Source: JBEBXQ01 sp040391535 | GTDB taxonomy: Bacteria > Bacteroidota > Bacteroidia > Cytophagales > Spirosomataceae | Assembly (NCBI GenBank): GCA_040391535.1 | Contig: JBEBXQ010000129.1 | Location: 1-13,806, forward strand | Length of the DNA: 13,806 nt | Direction of reading: 5' to 3' | Shown: positions 1 to 5,601 of the stretch, piece by piece | Numbering within the stretch: position 1 is the stretch's first letter | Layout: every line of letters begins with the position of its first letter | The notes under the pieces: model-generated | What the model saw: only the letters and a program-made list of their open reading frames with translations | Databases searched by the model: none | Told to the model about the DNA's origin: nothing | Made by a program: the position numbers and the translations under genes

Positions 1-84
1 GAACCGAAAGCTCACATGTAGTACAGATGCGCTTGCCCTGACTATACACCTCACCCGCTCCCCCTTTTTAATAATTTCAGCTAC

Positions 85-540
85 TTATTTAGTATCGAGT
101 TGTTCCGCCAAACCGATTAAAAGTCCTTCAACTCCGCGAATGTAACAAAGCCTGTATGCGTTCTCGTACTGAACCACTTCCCCAACTACCCGGGCACCAT
201 GCCCGGTGAGCCGGGATACCATCTCGTCAATGTCTTCAACGGTGAACATGGCTCGCAGATAACCGAGGGAATTAACAGGCGCCATCCGGTGGTCTGATAT
301 TACCGAAGGGTTGAGAAATTTCGAAAGCTCCAGCCGGCTATGGCCATCCGGAGTAACCATCATGGCAATCTCGACGTGCTGAGCACCTAACCCGGTAACC
401 CGGCCAGCCCATTCTCCCTCAATGGTAGCCCGTCCTTCCAGTTTCAGTCCCAGTTCTGTAAAAAAAGAGATCGCGTCATCGAGGGATTCTACCACGATGC
501 CGACATTATCCATCCGGAGCAGTTTGTTTTCTGACATCAT
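85..540 (-). CDS. VOC (glyoxalase/bleomycin-resistance fold) family protein
   Basis: This 151-residue protein has the paired beta-alpha-beta-beta-beta modules of the vicinal oxygen chelate fold, about residues 8-75 and 92-146. It is probably a cytoplasmic homodimer, and the substrate cannot be read from the sequence. Family-typical blocks are MDNVGIVVESLDDAI (10-24) and DGHSRLELSKF (65-75). Of the usual four metal-ligand positions only Glu71 is plainly kept. Asn12 stands where glyoxalase I has His, residues 96-97 are Arg-Ala, and Gly143 stands where the last Glu is expected. A metal-dependent glyoxalase role is therefore unlikely, and binding or another chemistry is possible. The gene lies 32 nt downstream of the Arr gene on the same strand and may be co-transcribed with it. 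Translation could start at either of two adjacent ATG codons. Confidence 0.9.
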   Translation of the reverse strand: MMSENKLLRMDNVGIVVESLDDAISFFTELGLKLEGRATIEGEWAGRVTGLGAQHVEIAMMVTPDGHSRLELSKFLNPSVISDHRMAPVNSLGYLRAMFTVEDIDEMVSRLTGHGARVVGEVVQYENAYRLCYIRGVEGLLIGLAEQLDTK

Positions 541-572
541 CTATTCTATATGGTGTATAATTGCCTGAGATA

Positions 573-1316
573 TTAATTAATAATTTCTCCTTTGTTATTC
601 TCCAGCCTTTCATGCCATTTTTTGAGTTCGCCGGGCGTTTGTCTCACCCAATCGGTTACTTCGCCAATGATTTTCAATGGCTCCCTGCTGCGGTAAGAGC
701 GTGTAGGATTACCCGGAAATTTTTTATCGGTAACGTTCGGATCATTTTCAAAGCTCCCTGTTGGCTCCACGACATAAATGCGCTCATGGCCTTCACCTTT
801 GGCTAAGGCCGCGGCAAGTCCTGCCCCATTCACCAAAGCCGTAAAATAGATGTGATTCATGATGAGGTCAGAGCTGTAATTAGACCTGCTCCCCGCTGTC
901 AGCAGATCACCGGTTCGCAAATCTGCTTTCGTTCCATGATAGAAGGGACCATTATCTTCAATTTTATCTCTGAATGAAATAGCCAGGTCGCTATTCCTTT
1001 TTGCACTGTCAGGGTCTCCCAATTCTTCATAGCATTCAGCAATCCTGAAATACAGAGAAGGAAATGCCCCTCTGACAGATTCGTTATTTATATTCAGCGC
1101 AAACTGCAAAGCTGTTTCGAGCCATTTTAGCTTATCAGAAACATTTTTTTGATGACGGGCCACATAAAAAGCCGCAAGGTATCTTTCAAAATCGTTTGTC
1201 GCTTCGTTCCAGGCCTGAAGAAACAGGCTACCAGCTTCTTCAGGCCTGTTTTTTTCTTCCATATCCATACCCTGGATACAGCGTCTGACAATACTGTTGC
1301 TTGGGTTGAACTCCAT
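573..1316 (-). CDS. arr: Rifampin ADP-ribosyltransferase (Arr) with N-terminal TPR-like helical domain
   Basis: This 247-residue protein has two parts. Residues 125-247 match Arr, which transfers ADP-ribose from NAD+ to rifamycins and inactivates them. Diagnostic blocks are FYHGTKADL (125-133), MNHIYFTA (153-160), and DPNVTDKKFPGNPTRSYR (192-209). His127, Tyr157 and Asp192 have the same spacing (30 and 65 residues) as the His-Tyr-Asp triad of mycobacterial Arr, which is strong support. Residues 1-120 are helical with a tetratricopeptide-like pattern, for example PSLYFRIAECYEELGDPDSA (86-105). Arr enzymes of integrons and mycobacteria are only about 140 residues, so this N-terminal domain is an addition. 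I recall similar long forms in Bacteroidota. It lies upstream of the VOC gene. Activity on rifampin is inferred from the conserved triad. Confidence 0.93.
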   Translation of the reverse strand: MEFNPSNSIVRRCIQGMDMEEKNRPEEAGSLFLQAWNEATNDFERYLAAFYVARHQKNVSDKLKWLETALQFALNINNESVRGAFPSLYFRIAECYEELGDPDSAKRNSDLAISFRDKIEDNGPFYHGTKADLRTGDLLTAGSRSNYSSDLIMNHIYFTALVNGAGLAAALAKGEGHERIYVVEPTGSFENDPNVTDKKFPGNPTRSYRSREPLKIIGEVTDWVRQTPGELKKWHERLENNKGEIIN

Positions 1317-1368
1317 TTTCTAAGTCTTGTGTTGTCTGGTTGTTATAAGATCTACTTGATTACCTATT

Positions 1369-1443
1369 CCTGAACTGTTAAAGTACTTCACGCAGACTCT
1401 TAACGGTTCAGGCATTGCTGTAATGCAAAAGTTCAGTCCTGAA
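1369..1443. repeat. Overlapping inverted repeats in the spacer between arr and the 68-aa gene
   Basis: A 13-bp arm at 1369-1381 (CCTGAACTGTTAA) pairs with 1400-1412 (TTAACGGTTCAGG) with one mismatch and an 18-nt loop. The right arm also overlaps a second palindrome, TTCAGG (1407-1412) with CCTGAA (1438-1443). That palindrome encloses a smaller GCATT/AATGC stem at 1412-1426. The two folds exclude each other. No U-run follows on either strand, so a simple intrinsic terminator is not well supported. A recombination-site-like or mRNA-structure role is possible. Confidence 0.6.
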
Positions 1444-1480
1444 ATTATGACCATTCAACCTGCATTATGCCCAACTTATG

Positions 1481-1687
1481 TTAGCGGATGATTGGTCCTG
1501 TCGTTAAGTCTGCTATTTCTTTTTCTATCAGGTCAACCGAAATCGTTAATGCTCTAATCCTTCTTGTAAGTAATGTTTGCTGAGATGAGTTTTCTTTCAG
1601 CTTTGGCAACGATTTCTCACATTTACCAATGGTTGACATAATGGCTCTTTTAGCTTCTTCTAATTCCGATAAGGTGTATTTCTCCAT
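1481..1687 (-). CDS. Small conserved-looking coiled-coil protein of unknown function
   Basis: This 68-residue protein is highly charged and helical. Two segments, about 7-33 and 41-62, have heptad-like spacing of Leu and Ile (LSELEEAKRAI, RRIRALTISVDLIEKEI), which suggests a helical hairpin or coiled-coil dimer. There is no signal peptide, membrane segment or metal motif. Codon use looks like that of its neighbours and the ORF fills a gap between two real genes, so it is probably real. I recall similar short proteins in several phyla but cannot name a family. The stop codon lies inside a GTTAGCG stretch at the edge of the inverted-repeat-rich spacer. The last residues (TTGPIIR) may therefore be spacer-derived and not part of the family core. 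Confidence 0.6.
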   Translation of the reverse strand: MEKYTLSELEEAKRAIMSTIGKCEKSLPKLKENSSQQTLLTRRIRALTISVDLIEKEIADLTTGPIIR

Positions 1688-1704
1688 CTTAAAAATAGTT
1701 CGGT

Positions 1705-1780
1705 CAGGATTGCAGGGAACGGATTGAAACCGGGCGGTAGAAGGTATTTCAAAGCGTTGTACCAGAGCAATACAAACCTG
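1705..1780. repeat. Long imperfect stem-loop in intergenic spacer
   Basis: The 76-nt element folds as an interrupted hairpin. CAGG+ATTGC (1705-1713) pairs with GCAAT+CCTG (1767-1771, 1777-1780), leaving a 5-nt bulge. AACG..TTGAAA (1718-1729) pairs with TTTCAA..CGTT (1747-1758) across a 2x2 internal loop. The bulges and internal loops resemble the single-strand folds of integron attC sites or REP-like elements, but clear GTTRRRY/RYYYAAC boxes at the ends were not found. It lies between the stop of the ABM-domain gene and the start of the 68-residue gene. Confidence 0.55.
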
Positions 1781-1812
1781 TTATTAGCACGCAGTTAGTG
1801 ACTGAAAGGTTT

Positions 1813-2115
1813 TCAAATCCCTGTTCCACCCAGAATCTCCAGTTCCTGTCCCTTGGTTGGTTGTCCGTCCAAAACCGGCATTGCTTTTGTGATCAGCTCT
1901 CTTACTCCCTCCACTTTAAGTGAATCATCGTGATCCTCTTTGCTGTCCCAGATTTCTGTCACAAAAACGGCGTTTAAATCATTCTCATCTTTGCCTATCA
2001 CATAAAGTTTACAGCCTTTCGCAGTTGATACAAGTTTGGATGCTTCCAGCAAAATATTGGCAAGTTCGTCGGAATGACCTGCTTTTGCATTTAATTTTCC
2101 GTGAATCAGATACAT
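1813..2115 (-). CDS. Antibiotic biosynthesis monooxygenase (ABM) domain protein, YgiN-like
   Basis: This 100-residue protein has the ferredoxin-like ABM fold, as in YgiN quinol monooxygenase and heme-degrading or polyketide-modifying enzymes. The domain spans residues 1-90. Visible marks are the opening strand MYLIHGKLNAKAGHSDEL, the central GCKLYVIGKDENDLNAVFV stretch (34-52), the TEIWDSKEDHDDSL block (53-66) and the following helix to about 80. Such proteins usually dimerise and often need no cofactor, and the substrate cannot be predicted. The gene is only 6 nt downstream of the DUF6157 gene on the same strand, so the two are probably co-transcribed and may be translationally coupled. Downstream is a structured spacer. 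The family call is firm and the enzymatic role is not. Confidence 0.9.
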   Translation of the reverse strand: MYLIHGKLNAKAGHSDELANILLEASKLVSTAKGCKLYVIGKDENDLNAVFVTEIWDSKEDHDDSLKVEGVRELITKAMPVLDGQPTKGQELEILGGTGI

Positions 2116-2121
2116 AATTTT

Positions 2122-2562
2122 TTATCCCTGTTTTCTTGTTGAACGCATTGCTTTTACTTTCAGGATGTTCGGATCAGCCACAAATTCCTCATACTTTTCG
2201 GTGTCCATTGCATAAAGAGCAATTTTTCCACTGCTATCACTATGAATACCAAAACCATACGTTTTTGTCAGCGGCGAGGTTCTCAAACAAGGTTGTCCTT
2301 TTGAGAAAAACATTTCCCTTGCCTGTTTGTATTCCGTTTTTGTCAAATCGTTCTTGTCTGCATAAACCTGAAAAAGGATGTCGTCAGAAGTATATTTGTA
2401 CGGGTTTTTGGAAATCAGGTCATATTGCATTTCAGCAATGGTCTTTTTCCCGGCCTTGGAAACCGGTACCACACCGCTGACCGCTTTCGTATCTTCCGAT
2501 ACTTCAATGAAAGTGTCAATATAGTTTGTTGTGTGATTTCCTGTCTTATCTTTCATTTTCAT
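2122..2562 (-). CDS. DUF6157 family protein
   Basis: This 146-residue protein of unknown function matches my recollection of the DUF6157 family. It has the N-terminal block TTNYIDTFIEVSEDTKA (11-27), the ISKNPYKYTSDDILFQVYA stretch (50-68), and a C-terminal YGFGIHSDSSGKIALY block (102-117). No signal peptide or membrane segment is present, so it is probably cytoplasmic. The conserved polar residues (Asn13, Tyr55, Asp60-61, His107) are candidates for a functional surface, but no catalytic motif is known to me. It is the first gene of a two-gene unit with the ABM-domain gene 6 nt downstream. The start with MKMK offers two in-frame ATG codons, and the longer one was kept. Confidence 0.82.
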   Translation of the reverse strand: MKMKDKTGNHTTNYIDTFIEVSEDTKAVSGVVPVSKAGKKTIAEMQYDLISKNPYKYTSDDILFQVYADKNDLTKTEYKQAREMFFSKGQPCLRTSPLTKTYGFGIHSDSSGKIALYAMDTEKYEEFVADPNILKVKAMRSTRKQG

Positions 2563-2582
2563 TAAATTATGTTTTGGTTCAG

Positions 2583-2615
2583 CCTGCCACTGACGGGCCT
2601 TAGCCTTCAGGCAGG
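2583..2615. repeat. Short inverted repeat upstream of the DUF6157 gene
   Basis: CCTGCC (2583-2588) pairs with GGCAGG (2610-2615) around a 21-nt loop that itself can form a small GGC/GCC stem. It sits in the 159-nt spacer between the first TfoX-like gene and the DUF6157 gene, just upstream of the DUF6157 start at 2562. It could be a terminator remnant, an mRNA leader hairpin or a small dispersed repeat. There is no poly-T on the minus-strand reading. Confidence 0.45.
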
Positions 2616-2721
2616 ATTAAAAGCACAAATATTCAACTTTGCTAATAAAACACGTACTGCCAATTGACTACTCCCCTCTGCGCCACGCCTCTTGTCAGTA
2701 CCCGTCCATACAATGTTCTAT

Positions 2722-3063
2722 TTATTTCTTTGATGATTTTGCCTGGTGATTAAAACCGAGGCAAAGATTCAGCCAAAATTCAAAATCCATTTTACTTTTA
2801 TAACCCACAGGGTCAACATAACAGTAGCCTTTGTATTGCCTGTTATTCATTATCATGGGCACAAAACCGGCTCTTTCTGAAAGTTCCTCTGTTCGTTGAG
2901 GATCAAAGCGGCACATCAGACGGTCGTCTGTCACATTAACGCACATTTTGCTATTGATCATAAATGCCAATCCGCCAAACATCTTTTTTTCCATCACGTC
3001 ACGACAGTCCGCTTCACTCAGATATTTTCGGACCCGGATAGCCAGATCGTTGTCATATGCCAT
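2722..3063 (-). CDS. TfoX/Sxy N-terminal-domain protein
   Basis: This 113-residue protein consists of a TfoX N-terminal domain alone. Marks are the KKMFGGLAFMINSKMCVNV block (26-44), RLMCRFDP (48-55), and GYCYVDPVGYKSKMDFEFWL (79-98). In Gammaproteobacteria the full TfoX/Sxy protein activates competence genes. Stand-alone N-domains are common across bacteria, have no established function, and should not be called competence regulators by name alone. No signal peptide is present. A second, diverged TfoX-N gene lies about 0.8 kb upstream at 3869-4195 in the same orientation, with a VOC gene between them. Confidence 0.9.
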   Translation of the reverse strand: MAYDNDLAIRVRKYLSEADCRDVMEKKMFGGLAFMINSKMCVNVTDDRLMCRFDPQRTEELSERAGFVPMIMNNRQYKGYCYVDPVGYKSKMDFEFWLNLCLGFNHQAKSSKK

Positions 3064-3159
3064 ATTATTTCCTCTCCTGATTTTTTTTATTCTTTCCTGT
3101 CAAAACAAATCCATTATCCACTGCTTATTATATAACAGGACCAACGGACAACCCATGTT

Positions 3160-3227
3160 CAGCCAGGTAAGCCGGAAGACCTGTCCCCGACCCATTCCAC
3201 CCGCTCCGGCAAATCAAGTATTGGCTG
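3160..3227. repeat. Nested inverted repeat in the TfoX-VOC spacer
   Basis: The outer arms are CAGCCA (3160-3165) and TGGCTG (3222-3227), and the inner arms are GCCGGA (3171-3176) and TCCGGC (3205-3210). The arms are separated by unequal unpaired stretches (5 and 11 nt) and a 28-nt apical region. The nested, asymmetric form resembles recombination-site or REP-like folds more than an intrinsic terminator. It lies in a 206-nt spacer without a gene. Confidence 0.55.
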
Positions 3228-3269
3228 ATTCACCCTACCCTTGGCAGCAACATACCGCATTGGGGGCAG

Positions 3270-3797
3270 TCACTTTGTTGTTTCAGCTCCGATTTGTTTA
3301 CCTAATTTCTCAAATTCAATATCATTAGGTTCCCAAAGTTCAATTTTGTTCCCTTCTACATCGAGAATATGGATAAATTTCCCGTATTCAACGGTTTCAA
3401 TCTCATCCACAATGGTTACACCTTCCTTTTTCAATTCTTCAACAAGTGCTTCCAGATTCTCAACCCGATAATTTACCATAAATTCCTTTGCTGAGGGTTC
3501 AAAATATTTTGTCTTCTCATTAAATGGACTCCATTGCGTAAATCCTTTTTTTGTGCTGTCAGCACCCTGATACCATTCAAATACGGTCCCATATTCGTTT
3601 GTGTTTAAGCCAAGATGGGTTCGATACCACTCTTGTACTTTTTTCGGATCTTTACATTTAAAGAAGATTCCGCCGATACCTGTTACTCGTTTCATTTTGT
3701 TGCTGTTTTCATGATTACCGGTACTTATTGTTTTAAATGCGAAACCAAGATAAAATGTTGCCGCAAGTATTAAAGTTATTAAAATTGCTTTTCTCAT
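3270..3797 (-). CDS. VOC family protein with N-terminal membrane anchor or signal sequence
   Basis: This 175-residue protein is a VOC domain (about 35-165) preceded by a short basic start (MRK) and a hydrophobic stretch at 4-21. The stretch could be a signal-anchor or an uncleaved signal peptide. The domain opens with VTGIGGIFFKCKDPKKVQEW (38-57) and closes with GNKIELWEPND. Most related VOC proteins are cytoplasmic and would begin near Met35 (codon at 3693-3695). The longer start is kept because the extension has a real signal-like pattern and the frame stays open and coding-like. If correct, the enzyme faces the periplasm. Substrate is unknown. Gly rather than His stands at the first usual ligand position, and only the late Glu (KIELWEP) is a clear candidate ligand. 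Confidence 0.85.
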   Translation of the reverse strand: MRKAILITLILAATFYLGFAFKTISTGNHENSNKMKRVTGIGGIFFKCKDPKKVQEWYRTHLGLNTNEYGTVFEWYQGADSTKKGFTQWSPFNEKTKYFEPSAKEFMVNYRVENLEALVEELKKEGVTIVDEIETVEYGKFIHILDVEGNKIELWEPNDIEFEKLGKQIGAETTK

Positions 3798-3868
3798 TTC
3801 TGTAGTCCGTCTGTTTCTTATGGTATCACCAGGTCAACCCGTCCTTTTGCAAACCGCTGTAGTGGCAG

Positions 3869-4195
3869 TTATTGTTTTCTCTTTTTAGGTTTGGGTTCCG
3901 GCAATTCTTTCAGTGTAATTCTTATTAATGTACTTAACCATTCGCTGTCCTCTATTTTGTCTTCAATCAAAAAAGCGGGTTTGGCTCCGACATAAGGAGG
4001 TAATTCAACAGGCTCCCCAATAAATTCCCGTCCTCCTTTTGTAGGCTTAATGAATAGTTTATTGTCACAGATTACCCCAAATAGTTTTCCATCGCTATAA
4101 ACTCCGTATTCTCCAAACATCTTTCCGGCAGTTATAGTCCCTGTTTTTTGGATTTGCTCTGTTACGAAATCTGCAAATTTTTGATTTGATGCCAT
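3869..4195 (-). CDS. TfoX/Sxy N-terminal-domain protein (second copy)
   Basis: This 108-residue protein is a stand-alone TfoX-N domain. Marks are AGKMFGEYGVYSDGKLFGVI (23-42), DNKLFIKPTKGG (44-55), and the PPYVGAKPAFLIEDKIED region (66-83), followed by a Lys/Pro-rich tail (PEPKPKKRKQ). The start at 4195 (MASNQK) is chosen because the domain begins there. The frame stays open to an ATG at 4264, but those 23 residues (GFRLETGSSERRSC...) look like translated spacer. It differs strongly from the TfoX-N gene at 2722-3063, so the two are not a recent duplication. Function is unknown, and the link of this family to competence holds only for some full-length members. Confidence 0.87.
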   Translation of the reverse strand: MASNQKFADFVTEQIQKTGTITAGKMFGEYGVYSDGKLFGVICDNKLFIKPTKGGREFIGEPVELPPYVGAKPAFLIEDKIEDSEWLSTLIRITLKELPEPKPKKRKQ

Positions 4196-4278
4196 TTTAG
4201 TCGTTGATTCTGAATTCAAACAACTTCGCCTTTCAGAACTTCCTGTTTCAAGCCGGAATCCCAATACACAAACGCAGG

Positions 4279-4304
4279 TGTTGAACAGCTTAGGTTGTTC
4301 AACA
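4279..4304 (-). terminator. Perfect 9-bp hairpin downstream of the GNAT gene
   Basis: TGTTGAACA (4279-4287) and TGTTCAACA (4296-4304) form a perfect 9-bp stem with an 8-nt loop. It lies about 95 nt downstream of the GNAT stop on the minus strand and upstream of the second TfoX-like gene. It may end the DUF1330-GNAT transcript. No strong U-run follows, so Rho-independent termination is uncertain, and it may instead be a dyad operator. Confidence 0.4.
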
Positions 4305-4398
4305 GGAAGAATTATAAAATTACCTCATTCATCATATCCTGCTTTCAGTTTTTTGGCTGCATATAACGTACATTCCATCTTAGTGCCCGGGCTTGTAT

Positions 4399-4863
4399 TC
4401 AGACCATCATTTTTGTCATTTTGTAGTTCGTCAGTTCAACTCCGTTTATGTTCACAACCTGTTCTTTAAGTACTTTGAAACCCTGTTTTTCAAAGAAAGG
4501 CCTTGCGGTTTTACTAACATCAGAGGTTAACAGTGTTTGTCCCTGCCGTTTTGCTTCATTCTCAATGCCGGTATAAAGTCTGAGAGCAATTCCCTGTCGC
4601 TGATAATCTTTCCGAATATACAAAAGGTCAATATAATTCCCGTTATCAAGTGTGCAAAATCCTGCTATGTTCCCCTTGTCCTGAGCTACTAACACAAATT
4701 GATTTGTCAGTACGTTATGCCAGCGTTGCTTATTTTCAATACCCGAAGCCCATACTTCAATTTGCTCGTGGTTATAATCAGCCCTGCAAATACTTCTGAT
4801 CGTGTCCGCAAACAGCTGTTGCAGTTCATTGAGGTCGCCAGGATGTCCGTTTCTGATCATCAT
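4399..4863 (-). CDS. GNAT family N-acetyltransferase
   Basis: This 154-residue acetyl-CoA-dependent acyltransferase of the GNAT fold has its acetyl-CoA-binding motif A in IDLLYIRKDYQRQGIALRLY (78-97). The R/Q-x-x-G-x-A signature is read as R89-Q90-G91-I92-A93. Motif B is in ARPFFEKQGFKVL (120-132), and the N-terminal motif C/D strand is MIRNGHPGDLNELQQLF. The family acetylates small molecules or protein N-termini, and the substrate here is unknown. It is 5 nt downstream of the DUF1330 gene on the same strand, so the two almost certainly share a transcript. Adjacent ATG codons at the start leave the exact first residue open by one position. Confidence 0.92.
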   Translation of the reverse strand: MMIRNGHPGDLNELQQLFADTIRSICRADYNHEQIEVWASGIENKQRWHNVLTNQFVLVAQDKGNIAGFCTLDNGNYIDLLYIRKDYQRQGIALRLYTGIENEAKRQGQTLLTSDVSKTARPFFEKQGFKVLKEQVVNINGVELTNYKMTKMMV

Positions 4864-4868
4864 GCAGC

Positions 4869-5171
4869 TTATAGTCTGGTTCCCTGAATTAAAACTACCT
4901 CTTTGACCGATTGTTCTTTCAAATGCAGATACTTCTTTCGCTCTTCATCATTGAGAAAACCCTCAAAGTCCTGTTGATGCTCAAACTCTACCAGATGAAT
5001 TTCATAAGGTCTATCAATATGGCTTTCTATAAAATTATCTTTTCCCGGTCTGATCCGCAACAAAAGTCTCCCGTTATATTTTAAAATTGCCGGAATGGCG
5101 ATACTCTCAAATTCATCAAAAGCTTTCTCCTGACCGTCAATAATATAAATCAGCTGAGTAATCAAAATCAT
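4869..5171 (-). CDS. DUF1330-like (dimeric alpha/beta barrel) protein
   Basis: This 100-residue single-domain protein has the ferredoxin-like pattern of DUF1330 and related dimeric alpha/beta-barrel proteins. Visible are an opening strand ILITQLIYIIDGQEKAFDEF (2-21), a helix to about 30, a strand with GRLLLRIRPGKDNFIES, and the DRPYEIHLVEFEHQQDFEGF block (53-72). That block matches the typical hydrophobic strand followed by a helix. No catalytic function is established for the family. The next gene (GNAT) starts 5 nt after its stop. Upstream lies a 430-nt stretch with a likely decayed gene and no clear promoter. The fold-level call is good and the exact family is slightly less certain. Confidence 0.78.
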   Translation of the reverse strand: MILITQLIYIIDGQEKAFDEFESIAIPAILKYNGRLLLRIRPGKDNFIESHIDRPYEIHLVEFEHQQDFEGFLNDEERKKYLHLKEQSVKEVVLIQGTRL

Positions 5172-5186
5172 ATCTGTGGTTATTGT

Positions 5187-5590
5187 TTATGCCTGGCTAT
5201 TAAAACGCACAGGTGTGGTGTCCCGGGATCTGAAACCGAAGACCAGAATCTGCTCTTCATTACATAAATTCTTTATGGGTGTCGGCTGATGTACTTCTTC
5301 TGCTGGCAAAATGCTTATAAATAGCACAGTATTCCTTTTACATCTTTCAGAGCATTTTCGCTCAGGTCAGATACTTCCTTATAATCACTGCTTTCTTCTT
5401 GTCTTAAAATCAATCCAAAAATTGTATATGCCTCTGCGTTACAACAGCCGATCACTCATTTACTTACTATAGCAAACTTCAGCAGATCTCACCTGCCGAT
5501 TGGATTTAAACAGGTTTTACAGTCCGCACCGATAAAAACCTGATTTTCAGCAACTGAAATCTTCAAATAAACTCTTTTATCGCCACTTCA
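5187..5590 (-). pseudogene. Probable decayed coding region, family not recognised
   Basis: Reading the minus strand, one frame runs from 5587 to 5317 and is interrupted only by two TGA codons (5491-5489 and 5458-5456). The three pieces look protein-like: LKISVAENQVFIGADCKTC followed by LNPIGR; then DLLKFAIVSK; then VIGCCNAEAYTIFGLILRQ followed by about 27 more residues to a TAA at 5317-5315. A second frame then reads ILPAEEVHQPTPIKNLCNEE and ends DTTPVRFNSQA with a TAA at 5189-5187. No ATG opens any long frame. The simplest reading is a gene broken by two nonsense mutations and a frameshift. A 46-residue ORF starting with GTG at 5455 could also be a genuine small gene. The family is not recognised. 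Confidence 0.4.
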
Positions 5591-5601
5591 TCAAATCGCT
5601 C

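Noticed and set aside
1..84. Possible coding on the minus strand at the left edge (VYSQGKRICTTCELSV, with GTG after a purine-rich AAAGGGGGA stretch)
   Set aside because: Only about 16 residues are visible before the edge and no family can be named. It may be the start of a further downstream gene, but the sequence does not allow a decision.
1471..1487. GCCCAAC and GTTAGCG as the R-boxes of an integron attC site
   Set aside because: GCCCAAC fits RYYYAAC, but GTTAGCG does not fit GTTRRRY and the boxes are only a few bases apart, so they cannot bracket a normal site.
2722..3063. Calling the TfoX-like proteins competence activators
   Set aside because: Only the N-domain is present, and the competence role is established for full-length gammaproteobacterial proteins.
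5190..5206. Similarity of this sequence to the end of the TfoX-like gene near 2740 (FNSQA versus FNHQAK)
   Set aside because: The match is about 14 nt and may be chance. No upstream TfoX-like residues are found in the same frame.
5456..5491. TGA codons read as selenocysteine or tryptophan
   Set aside because: Other genes in the window use TGG for Trp throughout. No SECIS-like hairpin was convincing, and a following frame change points to decay instead.
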